In this document: positions 16,938-24,654 of the stretch, in pieces
How positions within the stretch are numbered: the stretch's first letter is position 1
Layout of the letters: the number at the start of each line of letters is the position of its first letter
DNA from: Heyndrickxia oleronia
GTDB taxonomy: Bacteria > Bacillota > Bacilli > Bacillales > Bacillaceae_C
DNA length: 64,000 nt
NCBI RefSeq assembly: GCF_017809215.1
Contig: NZ_CP065424.1
Location: forward strand, 5,060,501-5,124,500
Direction: 5' to 3'
Notes under the pieces: model-generated
Databases searched by the model: none
What the model was told of the DNA's origin: nothing
Seen by the model: only the letters and a program-made list of their open reading frames with translations
Made by a program: the position numbers and the translations under genes

Positions 16938-16966
16938 AGAATAAATGACACGGTGTCATTTGTCAA
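16938..16966 (-). promoter_or_regulatory. Promoter with operator in the spacer, alarmone synthetase operon
   Basis: On the minus strand: TTGACA (-35, 16961-16966), a 17-base spacer, TATTCT (-10, 16938-16943). The spacer is almost wholly filled by a perfect palindrome, AAATGACAC-G-GTGTCATTT (16943-16961). A repressor bound there would exclude RNA polymerase. The TetR gene in the operon is the obvious candidate. Confidence 0.75.
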
Positions 16967-17023
16967 TCCCTCACATTTTCATATCCTTTTTTAAGGATTA
17001 CTCGTATAAAATTAGTAAATACT

Positions 17024-17052
17024 TTGACAGAAAGACAATTTTAAGGTAAATT
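17024..17052 (+). promoter_or_regulatory. Sigma-A promoter of guaC
   Basis: TTGACA (17024-17029), 17-base spacer, TAAATT (17047-17052), placing the start point just before the PurR-box pair. Confidence 0.55.
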
Positions 17053-17057
17053 ACATA

Positions 17058-17102
17058 ATATACGAACGATTTTAATGAATGATATATATAATATTCGTCT
17101 AT
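17058..17102. promoter_or_regulatory. PurR-box pair upstream of guaC
   Basis: ATATACGAACGAT (17058-17070) matches the PurBox consensus AWWWCCGAACWWT at 11 of 13 positions. An inverted copy, ATAGACGAATATT on the minus strand (17090-17102), matches at 10 of 13. The spacing of about 17-19 bases fits the paired inverted boxes known for Bacillus PurR. B. subtilis guaC is in the PurR regulon. Confidence 0.6.
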
Positions 17103-17115
17103 AGGAGTGTTAACG

Positions 17116-18099
17116 ATGGAAAATGTATTTGATTACGAAGATATTCAATTAATACCCGCAAAATGTATTGTAAATAGTCGATCTGAATGTGATACAACAA
17201 TTAAATTAGGTGAACATACCTTTAAACTCCCTGTGGTGCCTGCAAATATGCAAACCATTATAGATGAGAACATCGCAATTTATTTAGCAGAAAACGGTTA
17301 TTTTTATATCATGCACCGCTTTCAGCCCGAGAAAAGAATTGATTTTATTAAAGACATGAAATCACGTGGATTAATTACCTCCATAAGTGTAGGAGTAAAG
17401 GAAGAGGAATATCTTTTCATACAACAATTAGCTGATGCTAATCTTATACCTGATTATATTACGATTGATATTGCACACGGACATTCCAATGCTGTAATCG
17501 CTATGATTCAACATATTAAAAAGCATTTACCTCAAAGCTTTGTTATTGCTGGAAATGTAGGGACCCCTGAAGCAGTGAGAGAACTAGAAAATGCAGGAGC
17601 AGATGCAACAAAGGTTGGAATTGGTCCTGGGAAAGTTTGTATTACAAAAATAAAAACTGGATTTGGAACTGGCGGCTGGCAATTAGCTGCACTAAGATGG
17701 TGTGCAAAAGCTGCCAGCAAACCAATTATTGCTGATGGAGGAATTCGTACACATGGCGATATCGCCAAATCAATACGTTTTGGTGCCTCAATGGTCATGA
17801 TTGGGTCATTGTTTGCCGGTCATGAAGAATCACCTGGAGAAACTATTAACAAAGATGGGAAACTTTATAAAGAATATTTTGGTTCAGCATCAGAGTTCCA
17901 AAAGGGTGAGAGAAAAAATGTAGAAGGCAAAAAAATGCTTGTGGAACACAAAGGATCTTTAATCGATACATTAATAGAAATGGAACAAGACCTGCAATCC
18001 TCTATTTCGTATGCCGGAGGAAATAAACTAGATGCTATTCGAAATGTAGATTATGTAGTCGTTAAGAATTCGATTTTCAATGGAGATAAAGTATATTAA
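17116..18099 (+). CDS. guaC: GMP reductase
   Basis: NADPH-dependent deamination of GMP to IMP, the route from guanine back to adenine nucleotides. At 327 residues it matches the Bacillus enzyme. The (beta/alpha)8 barrel marks are present: 'IDIAHGHSN' and the catalytic loop 'GIGPGKVCITK' with Cys175. Then comes 'ADGGIRTHGDIAKSIRFGA', the IMP dehydrogenase/GMP reductase phosphate site. There are no CBS domains, which separates it from IMP dehydrogenase. The ATG at 17116 behind ATAGGAGTG is preferred over an in-frame GTG at 17107. Paired PurR boxes upstream, terminator downstream. The neighbouring alarmone synthetase uses GDP/GTP, so both act on the guanine pool. Confidence 0.95.
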   Translation: MENVFDYEDIQLIPAKCIVNSRSECDTTIKLGEHTFKLPVVPANMQTIIDENIAIYLAENGYFYIMHRFQPEKRIDFIKDMKSRGLITSISVGVKEEEYLFIQQLADANLIPDYITIDIAHGHSNAVIAMIQHIKKHLPQSFVIAGNVGTPEAVRELENAGADATKVGIGPGKVCITKIKTGFGTGGWQLAALRWCAKAASKPIIADGGIRTHGDIAKSIRFGASMVMIGSLFAGHEESPGETINKDGKLYKEYFGSASEFQKGERKNVEGKKMLVEHKGSLIDTLIEMEQDLQSSISYAGGNKLDAIRNVDYVVVKNSIFNGDKVY

Positions 18100-18106
18100 C
18101 TAGTAG

Positions 18107-18134
18107 AAGGGACACAGCTCTTGTGTCCCTTTTC
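18107..18134 (+). terminator. Terminator after guaC
   Basis: AAGGGACACA / TGTGTCCCTT stem with a short loop and a following TTTC run. Confidence 0.85.
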
Positions 18135-18273
18135 TAAGCTATTCTAAATTTTTTTGTGATATTTATTTGTTCTCCCTTTTGAAATATATATGACAATAGG
18201 ATATTTCAAATGAACAGGAGAGAATGAATGACATTAACCTCCATTTTAACCGGGATGAAATTAGACTGATGGT

Positions 18274-18310
18274 TCAAAAAAAAGAGGGCTCCATTGTTAT
18301 GTATGAGCCC
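18274..18310 (-). terminator. Probable terminator of the YdeI-like gene
   Basis: GGGCTC (18286-18291) and GAGCCC (18305-18310) form a stem. On the minus strand it is followed by CTCTTTTTTTT, about 120 bases beyond the stop codon of the upstream gene. Confidence 0.5.
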
Positions 18311-18428
18311 CATCCAGAAAGAATTATTTTCATTGCCCTTCTTGGTCAGATAGCTTCTTACCCGCGTAAAATAAACACATGCTCCAATACAGTACACATG
18401 TCATATATTCATTTAAACAGGGGAAAAA

Positions 18429-19103
18429 TCACTCCATTCTATCCCTACGATAGAGATCCCTACTTTTATACCCCTCTCTAAGTATCTGCTTCATCTCCTC
18501 ACGACGTTTTTTCCTAGTCGCTTCTTGCTTTGCACTGTAGATATAACGTGCCCAATCCTTTTGATAGCCAGGAGTAAGAGATTGATAAAAGGCAAGTAAA
18601 TCCGGATTATCTTTTAATTCTGTTTCAACTTCTGGAATCATTGCAACATAATCATCTACACACTGGCTCGCTGTAGTCTTTGGCTTTGTTTTCTCTCGAG
18701 ATGCCTCCTTTAAACCAACAACCGTAAAGACATCATCTAAACCTACCATTCGTGCAAATTTAATATCGCTTGTTCCAATATAGCCCTGATCGTCAGCACC
18801 TAATCCACTCAATAACTCATCACGATGGATATAAGTTGGGTATACTTTATTCCCCTTTTTTGGATAAGCCAAAAAGAGATAGCCTTTTTCATTCAAATAA
18901 TTCCCTTCAATTACTTTGTGTACCATCGCTTGTAATGATTCCATATCTAATACAAAAGCAAAAATAAGATCGTAAGTATTATCGTTAAGCTCAGTGTTGT
19001 AGCCCTTTAGTCCGGATAGATAATCTTTATCTACAGGCATATTTAAAACTGCTACTTTTGCATATTTAGTTAAATTTAATTTTTCAACAATCGTTTTAGA
19101 CAT
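18429..19103 (-). CDS. YdeI/OmpD-associated family protein
   Basis: A 224-residue cytoplasmic protein. The C-terminal third ('LLAFYQSLTPGYQKDWARYIYSAKQEATR' split over 147-176, then 'RKKRREEMKQILREG') matches the YdeI/OmpD-associated (DUF1905-linked) tail, which carries the pattern of aromatic-R-x-I-x-x-A-K-x-x-x-T-R-x-x-R. The N-terminal part ('YDLIFAFVLDMESL', 'GYLFLAYPKKGNK') resembles DUF3052-like folds. The start is ATG 19103, downstream of GGGTGAATC; an ATG five codons earlier has no ribosome site. Members are linked to peptide/bacteriocin resistance in some reports. Here the role is unknown. Confidence 0.7.
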   Translation of the reverse strand: MSKTIVEKLNLTKYAKVAVLNMPVDKDYLSGLKGYNTELNDNTYDLIFAFVLDMESLQAMVHKVIEGNYLNEKGYLFLAYPKKGNKVYPTYIHRDELLSGLGADDQGYIGTSDIKFARMVGLDDVFTVVGLKEASREKTKPKTTASQCVDDYVAMIPEVETELKDNPDLLAFYQSLTPGYQKDWARYIYSAKQEATRKKRREEMKQILREGYKSRDLYRRDRME

Positions 19104-19459
19104 CTTCGATTCACCCATTCATTTTATTATTTTGTTGTTCCTATGCTTTTTTTCTATATACCATACTTGAAAATATTCAAGATAACAACCGTATTACTTT
19201 TCTAGTAGGAATATTACAAAGAAAGGATCCTGCTATTACTCAATCTATTAAAAGTTTCAAATATATCGCTAAGTATATAAGTAGCTAGAGCCTAGAAATG
19301 TATAGATTGTATGTTAAACCCAACAACCCATATGTTTCAAACGGGTAAAATCGACACTAGGTTAGTTGACATAAAGGGGGCTAGCTATTAGAAATGGACA
19401 AAAATATCGAGCAATATAACTTTTTAAAATCGATTGAATGGTATACCTTCCTATCGATT
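19104..19459. other. Intergenic stretch without recognised content
   Basis: Between the divergently placed YdeI-like gene start and the codA terminator. I see no convincing gene, RNA or repeat. A plus-strand reading frame from 19394 has a GGGGG-rich upstream but runs into the codA terminator and antisense of codA. Confidence 0.5.
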
Positions 19460-19486
19460 AAAAAAGAGGCACAAATTGTGCCTCCA
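19460..19486 (-). terminator. Terminator after codBA
   Basis: GAGGCACAA / TTGTGCCTC perfect stem; on the minus strand followed by CTTTTTTA. It starts 4 bases from the codA stop. Confidence 0.85.
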
Positions 19487-19489
19487 TCA

Positions 19490-20758
19490 TTATCTATTAA
19501 AATTAACCTTTTCCATATTTTCTCCGAAGGATACAGTTGTTTCACTTGGCTTCGTTTCAGCTATGATCTTGCCATTTCTAAAGGAATATCTGACGGTTGC
19601 CTGTTTACGAATGGCTTCATATTCATTTTCTGCAGATAAAACAATAAAATTAGCTGGTTTTCCTTCTTCAATTCCGTAGGCATCCTCAATTTGTAAAGTC
19701 TTTGCACTATTATTAGTAATTAAATCAATGGAGTTTACGATTTGATCATATCCCATTAACTGTGCAGCATGAATCCCCATATGTAATACTTGAAGCATAT
19801 TTCCTGTTCCTAGTGGATACCATGGGTCAAAGATATCATCATGTCCAAAACAAATATTTAAGCCTGCTTCTTGTAATTCTTTTACTCTCGTTAAACCTCT
19901 TCTTTTTGGATACGAATCAAATCTCCCTTGAAGATGAATATTGACTAAAGGATTCGATACAAAATTAATAGAAGAAAGCTTTAATAATCTAAAAAGCTTG
20001 TACGTATAAGCATCATTATAAGATCCCATAGCAGTAGTGTGGCTTGCAGTCGTTCGAGCACCTATCCCACGCTCATAAGCCTCTTTGGCAACTACCTCTA
20101 CAAAGCGGGATTGTTCATCGTCTATTTCATCACAATGAATATCTACTAAACGATCATATTTTTCAGCTAGGTCAAAGGCCTTTTTTAAGGATTCCACACC
20201 ATATTCACGTGTAAATTCAAAATGAGGAATCCCTCCCACAGCATCTGCTCCCATTTTTAGTGATTCCTCAAGCAGCTCTATTCCGTTTGGATAAGAAAGA
20301 ATTCCTTCCTGTGGAAAAGCAACGAGTTGAATATCTACATATGGAGCCATCTCCTCTTTCACTTCAAGCATTGCCTTTAATGCTGTTAAACTGGGATCTG
20401 TTACGTCTACATGTGTGCGGACATGTTGAATTCCTTGAGCAATTTGCCATTTCAATGCAGTTTTCGATCTTGTTTTCACATCTTCATGTGTTAATGTTTC
20501 TTTTCTTTGTGACCATCTTTGAATCCCTTCAAATAATGTACCGCTTTTATTCCATTCAGGTTCACCAGCAGTTAAGGTCGTGTCTAGATGAATATGTGGT
20601 TCAATGAAAGGAGGAAGTACAAGAGCCCCTTCTACATCAAAAATTTCATGACCTGAAACATCATCCAATGATTCTGTTACTTTACTAATCTTTCCATCTT
20701 GTACAACAATGTTCCAGATCCCTTCTTTTCCTCTCAGCTTTGCCTGTTTAATAATCAT
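19490..20758 (-). CDS. codA: Cytosine deaminase
   Basis: Hydrolyses cytosine to uracil and ammonia. A 422-residue amidohydrolase that resembles E. coli CodA closely along its whole length. Metal and active-site residues: H55-x-H57 in 'EPHIHLD', H208 and E211 in 'DIHCDEIDDE', H240 in 'TASHTTAM', and D307 in 'CFGHDDIFDPW'. These correspond to E. coli H61/H63/H214/E217/H246/D313. The gene overlaps the end of codB by 11 bases, giving translational coupling. It shares the PyrR-type leader of codB. Confidence 0.96.
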   Translation of the reverse strand: MIIKQAKLRGKEGIWNIVVQDGKISKVTESLDDVSGHEIFDVEGALVLPPFIEPHIHLDTTLTAGEPEWNKSGTLFEGIQRWSQRKETLTHEDVKTRSKTALKWQIAQGIQHVRTHVDVTDPSLTALKAMLEVKEEMAPYVDIQLVAFPQEGILSYPNGIELLEESLKMGADAVGGIPHFEFTREYGVESLKKAFDLAEKYDRLVDIHCDEIDDEQSRFVEVVAKEAYERGIGARTTASHTTAMGSYNDAYTYKLFRLLKLSSINFVSNPLVNIHLQGRFDSYPKRRGLTRVKELQEAGLNICFGHDDIFDPWYPLGTGNMLQVLHMGIHAAQLMGYDQIVNSIDLITNNSAKTLQIEDAYGIEEGKPANFIVLSAENEYEAIRKQATVRYSFRNGKIIAETKPSETTVSFGENMEKVNFNR

Positions 20759-22022
20759 TCATTAGTTCTCCCTTCAATTCTTGTAGCTGTTCATTATTCA
20801 CACGTTTAGATACCAATTTCATTAAAATAATATAAACAACCGCTGTTCCAATGAGCCCATTAATAGGAGGAATTCCCGGTATGAGGTTTGCGGCGGCTAC
20901 ACCTATAATCCATGCAATGATGGCTATCCAATTAACGTTTTTAAATTTCATCGCTTCGAATTTCTTATATTTGCCACGATTCAATAGAAAATAATCTGCT
21001 AAAATAATGGCACCAATTGATGGTAATATCGATCCAAGTAATGTTAAAAATTCAACGAAATTATTATATAACCACATAGCTGCTACTGTTCCGACCAGAC
21101 CGTTAAAAATGACAATTTTCTTTTTTGATATTTTAGTAATATTTGCGAATCCTAAACTTGATGCATATAGAGCATTTTCATTAGTTGTCCAAATATTTAG
21201 ACCCAATACGATAATCGCTGGAATGATTAACCCTTGCAGAAACATCACATCAGATATATCTGACTTACCATAAACGATCGCACCGACTGCTCCAAATAGA
21301 AACATTAGCGAATTACCAAGAAAAAAAGCAATAACCGTTGAAACAACGCCAGACCGCGGTGTCTTAGCAAATCGAGCAAAGTCGGGCGTCAGTGTCCCAC
21401 CACTAATAAAGGATCCAATGCAAATTGTTAACGCAGTGGCTACTCCCATCGCTTCTAAAGGCTGATATTCCATTAACCCTTGAAATCCACCAGCTTTTTC
21501 TGTTGCCTCTAGTACAGAATAGCTTCCTAAGATTGCTATAGATGGCACAGCAACTACACCTAATATTGCTAAAGCCTTTATTCCATAAATTGCGGTAATC
21601 GTCATTAAAATTCCTGAAATAAAAATTAATAGATACACATTAAGACCTGTTGCTTTTTGGACCGGAACAGCAAACATTGCCACACCTACACCAAACCAAC
21701 CTACTTGAGTAATTCCTAATAAAAGAGAGGATAGATAGGATCCTTTTTCTCCAAAAGCATATCTGGTTAACAAATGGGTGGATAGCCCTGTTTTTGCTGC
21801 AATATAGGCTAATGCACCGGTATAAATGCCAAGGATCAAATTACCCGTTAACACAATCCAAATAAATGAAGTAAATGATAAACCGTTCCCTAATGTTCCA
21901 CCAGACCACATACTTGCTGAGAAAAATGTAAATCCAAGCATAACAGCGAGAATCTTCCAAAAACCATTTCGATGCCCTTTTGGTACAGGCTGTAACGAAA
22001 ATTCCAAGTCCACTTTTTCCAT
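20748..22022 (-). CDS. codB: Cytosine permease
   Basis: A 424-residue NCS1-family symporter with about 12 helices that takes up cytosine. The N-terminal 'VPKGHRNGFWKILAVMLGFTFFSASMW' region (split here: 'PVPKGHRNGFWK', 'GFTFFSASMWSGGTLG') and 'TPDFARFAKT' are typical of CodB. It lies first in a codB-codA operon, the same order as in E. coli. A GGGGGAATACG site precedes the ATG. Upstream is a leader with a PyrR-binding-like loop, antiterminator and terminator, so expression should fall when UMP/UTP is high. Confidence 0.93.
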   Translation of the reverse strand: MEKVDLEFSLQPVPKGHRNGFWKILAVMLGFTFFSASMWSGGTLGNGLSFTSFIWIVLTGNLILGIYTGALAYIAAKTGLSTHLLTRYAFGEKGSYLSSLLLGITQVGWFGVGVAMFAVPVQKATGLNVYLLIFISGILMTITAIYGIKALAILGVVAVPSIAILGSYSVLEATEKAGGFQGLMEYQPLEAMGVATALTICIGSFISGGTLTPDFARFAKTPRSGVVSTVIAFFLGNSLMFLFGAVGAIVYGKSDISDVMFLQGLIIPAIIVLGLNIWTTNENALYASSLGFANITKISKKKIVIFNGLVGTVAAMWLYNNFVEFLTLLGSILPSIGAIILADYFLLNRGKYKKFEAMKFKNVNWIAIIAWIIGVAAANLIPGIPPINGLIGTAVVYIILMKLVSKRVNNEQLQELKGELMNDY

Positions 22023-22076
22023 ACGTATTCCCCCAAAGTTGATTTGAAAATGGTCCTTTGAACAAGCCTATAAACT

Positions 22077-22116
22077 AAAAAAGGGTTTATTGCCGTCATC
22101 TGACAATAAACCCTTC
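22077..22116 (-). terminator. Attenuator terminator in the codB leader
   Basis: AAGGGTTTATTG pairs with CAATAAACCCTT around a loop of about 12 bases, and on the minus strand is followed by TTTTTAGTTT. It lies about 55 bases before the codB start, inside the transcript leader, as in pyr attenuators. Confidence 0.8.
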
Positions 22117-22117
22117 T

Positions 22118-22175
22118 ATTTATAATCAAACAGAAGGGTGTAATCTAATTACACCACTAGTGTTTGATTATAAAT
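22118..22175 (-). promoter_or_regulatory. Antiterminator hairpin of the codB leader
   Basis: ATTTATAATCAAAC and GTTTGATTATAAAT (22118-22131, 22162-22175) form a perfect 14-bp stem. GGTGTA/TACACC forms an inner stem. The adjacent AGAAGGG of the terminator can pair with CCCTTCT just inside the stem, making the two structures exclusive. Confidence 0.65.
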
Positions 22176-22177
22176 TT

Positions 22178-22210
22178 CCGCTGTCCTTGTCAGCCTCTCT
22201 GGACTGAATT
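22178..22210 (-). promoter_or_regulatory. PyrR-binding loop (anti-antiterminator) in the codB leader
   Basis: The minus-strand transcript reads TCAGTCCAGAGAGGCTGAC then AAGGACAGCGG. The core CAGTCCAGAGAGGCTG matches the conserved PyrR-binding loop of Bacillus pyr leaders (TCCAGAGAGGCT). PyrR bound with UMP/UTP stabilises this hairpin and so favours the downstream terminator. Confidence 0.82.
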
Positions 22211-22237
22211 AAAGGTACCAATATTTCAATTAATCTT

Positions 22238-22266
22238 ATTATGACAATAACTTATTATGTTGTCAA
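22238..22266 (-). promoter_or_regulatory. Sigma-A promoter of codBA
   Basis: On the minus strand: TTGACA (22261-22266), 17-base spacer, CATAAT (22238-22243). It starts right after the end of the LysR gene, giving a leader of about 210 bases before codB. Confidence 0.75.
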
Positions 22267-22282
22267 TATACGGATGCTTATC

Positions 22283-23179
22283 CTATCCATCCTTCAATTC
22301 TCTTTCCAATATTTCCACAAATTTTGTTGAGGAGGGTGATAATGGCACACTTTTTAAAGAGCAGACCCCAATGGAGCGTTTTGGGATTTCCTCAATGAGG
22401 GGGATTTCATATAACAATCCTTTATTTATATACTCTTGAGAAAACTCTTTTGTCACACATGCTATGCCAAGATTAATTTTGGCAAGTTCTAATAATAAAT
22501 CATGGGAACCTAATTCAATTTCCGGCGAGATCTGCAATCCTTTCGATAGCATATAATCTTCTACATATTTTCTCGAGTTGGAGTTTCTTTCCAATAATAT
22601 CAACGGTAGCTGAACTAATTCTTCAAGCCGTATTGGAGTTGATGCAAGATGTTTATAGTCCTTTCCACAAACAAAAATATCGTGAATATCAATGCATGAT
22701 CTAATAAAGAGAGTTGAGTCTTCAAGAGGGAGATTACAAATAACTAAGTCTACCTCACCCGATTTCAATAAAGAACATAGCTCTATCGTTGTACCATTTA
22801 CAATTTTAAATTTAATGTTTGGATATTGATTATGAAACAGTTCGAAATACGGAAGTAAGAAATATCGAGCAATCGTATCACCAACACCAATCCTTAATTC
22901 CCCTGTTGTAAGATTTTTAAATTCTAGTATCTTTTCTTCACCAACATTAATTAAATTTATGGCCGAATAAACATACTCAAATAATAAATTTCCTTCATTA
23001 GTCAAAGACACCCCTTTTGGTGTCCGGTTAAACAATCTTGTATCAAGCTCTCTTTCTAATTGCATAATTGCTTGGCTCACAGCTGGTTGGGTCATATATA
23101 GGTCTCTTGCAGCCTTTGAAAAGCTTTTGCAACGTGCTACCTTACAAAATACTTTATATAAATCCAATTTACCAATCAT
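22283..23179 (-). CDS. LysR family transcriptional regulator
   Basis: 298 residues. The N-terminal winged helix-turn-helix is 'FCKVARCKSFSKAARDLYMTQPAVSQAIMQLERELDTRLFNR', here cited in parts: 'SFSKAARDLYMTQPAVSQAI' is the DNA-reading segment. The C-terminal periplasmic-binding-like effector domain begins at about 90 ('LRIGVGDTIARYFLLP'). AAGGAGAA site. It is divergent from the CofE-like gene, with a 230-base shared control region containing a 10-bp inverted repeat. By the LysR habit it probably controls that gene and itself. The inducer is unknown. Confidence 0.9.
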   Translation of the reverse strand: MIGKLDLYKVFCKVARCKSFSKAARDLYMTQPAVSQAIMQLERELDTRLFNRTPKGVSLTNEGNLLFEYVYSAINLINVGEEKILEFKNLTTGELRIGVGDTIARYFLLPYFELFHNQYPNIKFKIVNGTTIELCSLLKSGEVDLVICNLPLEDSTLFIRSCIDIHDIFVCGKDYKHLASTPIRLEELVQLPLILLERNSNSRKYVEDYMLSKGLQISPEIELGSHDLLLELAKINLGIACVTKEFSQEYINKGLLYEIPLIEEIPKRSIGVCSLKSVPLSPSSTKFVEILERELKDG

Positions 23180-23314
23180 TATAAATTCTCCTTATATCTA
23201 ATATTAAAGATATTAATTTCACTTATAACATTAGAAAGAGGTATATTACAAGTAGGTATTTTCCATTGGCTTTTCATATGTAGGTTAAAGCCAAAATATA
23301 AATGATATCGCGCT

Positions 23315-23356
23315 ATTTTCTACTTAACCGATAAGTAAAATTTGGCAGTAGAAAAT
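23315..23356. repeat. 10-bp inverted repeat in the LysR / CofE-like control region
   Basis: ATTTTCTACT (23315-23324) and AGTAGAAAAT (23347-23356) are perfect inverted copies, 22 bases apart, 54 bases before the CofE-like start. The position suits a regulator-binding region or an RNA hairpin in the 5' leader. Confidence 0.45.
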
Positions 23357-23409
23357 GTAACCAAGTTTTAAGAGAGACTTTCAAATACACTTTACTAGGA
23401 GAGATTATT

Positions 23410-24600
23410 TTGGAAAGAGTAGTTGGAACAGTTGTTAGAGGACTTCGTTGTCCTATAATCAATCAAGGTGACAATATTGAAGAAATTGTTGTTGATAGCG
23501 TGTTAAAGGCTTCAGAAGTGGAAGGCTTTGCAATTAATGATAAAGATATCGTAACAGTGACAGAGTCTATTGTTGCTCGTGCTCAAGGAAATTATGCAAC
23601 CATTGATCACATTGCCAAGGACGTTCAAGAAAAATTTGGTGAAGATACAGTTGGTGTTATTTTCCCCATTTTAAGTCGTAATCGTTTTGCTATTGTTTTA
23701 CGCGGTATTGCAAAGGGAGCAAAGAAAATTGTTCTTATGCTAAGTTACCCTTCTGATGAGGTAGGGAATCATCTAGTAGATCTTGAAATACTTGATGAAA
23801 AAGGTGTAAACCCATGGACTGACGTATTAACAGAAAAACAATTCAGGGAGTATTTCGGCTACAATAAACACCCATTTACTGGTGTAGATTATATTGATTA
23901 CTATAAATCATTAATCGAAGAATACGGTGTGGAATGTGAAGTAATTTTCTCAAATAATCCAAAAACAATTTTGGATTATACAAAAAATGTCCTTACTTGT
24001 GATATCCATTCTAGATTTAGAACAAAGAGAATTCTAAAAGCAAATGGCGGGGAAAAAATATTTAGCCTAGATAACATCTTATCTAAGTCTATTGATGGTA
24101 GTGGATATAATGAAGATTACGGTCTGCTCGGATCAAACAAGTCAACAGAACAAAGTGTGAAGCTTTTCCCACGTAACTGTCAACCAGTCGTTGATAACAT
24201 CCAACAAGCAATAAAGGAAAAAACAGGTAAAGACGTGGAAGTCATGATTTATGGAGACGGAGCTTTCAAGGACCCAGTCGGTAAGATATGGGAGCTTGCT
24301 GATCCAGTTGTTTCACCAGCTTATACAGCAGGATTGAACGGAACACCGAATGAAGTAAAACTAAAATATCTTGCAGATAATAATTTTGCTCACTTAAAGG
24401 GCGAAGAATTAAAACAAGCCATTTCACAATACATCGATAATAAAGATTCCGATCTTACAGGGGCAATGGAAGCACAAGGTACTACACCAAGAAAGCTAAC
24501 TGACCTTATAGGATCATTATCTGATTTAACCTCTGGAAGTGGAGATAAAGGTACACCGATTATCTTTATTCAAGGATATTTCGATAATTATACAAAATAA
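23410..24600 (+). CDS. CofE-like F420-0:L-glutamate ligase family protein
   Basis: A 396-residue protein starting at TTG 23410 behind AGGAGA. The N-terminus ('GDNIEEIVVDSVLKA', 'IKDKDIVTVTESIVARAQG'-type: 'INDKDIVTVTESIVARAQGN') matches the CofE/FbiB ligase fold, which adds gamma-linked glutamate using GTP. The C-terminal 'YGDGAFKDPVGKIWELADPVV' region is cited in part: 'VMIYGDGAFKDPVGKI'. At 396 residues it is much longer than archaeal CofE (about 250), with an inserted middle. F420 biosynthesis is not expected in this kind of Firmicute and no cof/fbi genes are nearby, so the true acceptor may be another small molecule. Regulated probably by the divergent LysR protein. Confidence 0.8.
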   Translation: MERVVGTVVRGLRCPIINQGDNIEEIVVDSVLKASEVEGFAINDKDIVTVTESIVARAQGNYATIDHIAKDVQEKFGEDTVGVIFPILSRNRFAIVLRGIAKGAKKIVLMLSYPSDEVGNHLVDLEILDEKGVNPWTDVLTEKQFREYFGYNKHPFTGVDYIDYYKSLIEEYGVECEVIFSNNPKTILDYTKNVLTCDIHSRFRTKRILKANGGEKIFSLDNILSKSIDGSGYNEDYGLLGSNKSTEQSVKLFPRNCQPVVDNIQQAIKEKTGKDVEVMIYGDGAFKDPVGKIWELADPVVSPAYTAGLNGTPNEVKLKYLADNNFAHLKGEELKQAISQYIDNKDSDLTGAMEAQGTTPRKLTDLIGSLSDLTSGSGDKGTPIIFIQGYFDNYTK

Positions 24601-24612
24601 ATCTAGTTACCG

Positions 24613-24642
24613 AAGTTGTTGTCTTATAGACAACAACTTTTA
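24613..24642 (+). terminator. Terminator after the CofE-like gene
   Basis: AAGTTGTTGTC / GACAACAACTT stem with a TTATA loop and a following TTTTA. Confidence 0.85.
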
Positions 24643-24654
24643 TCTATTTACAAA

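Noticed and set aside
18224..18481. Plus-strand reading frame of 85 codons behind a GGAGAG site
   Set aside because: It overlaps a minus-strand terminator-like hairpin (18274-18310) and the 3' end of the YdeI-like gene. Its translation has no recognisable pattern and becomes low-quality after about 45 residues.
19394..19639. Plus-strand reading frame of 81 codons behind a G-rich stretch
   Set aside because: It runs through the codBA terminator and then antisense to codA. Spacing to the G-rich stretch is too long and the protein looks unlike any family.
23410..24600. F420 biosynthesis locus
   Set aside because: Only a CofE-like ligase is present. No cofC, cofD, cofG or cofH-like genes are in the window, so no pathway claim is made.
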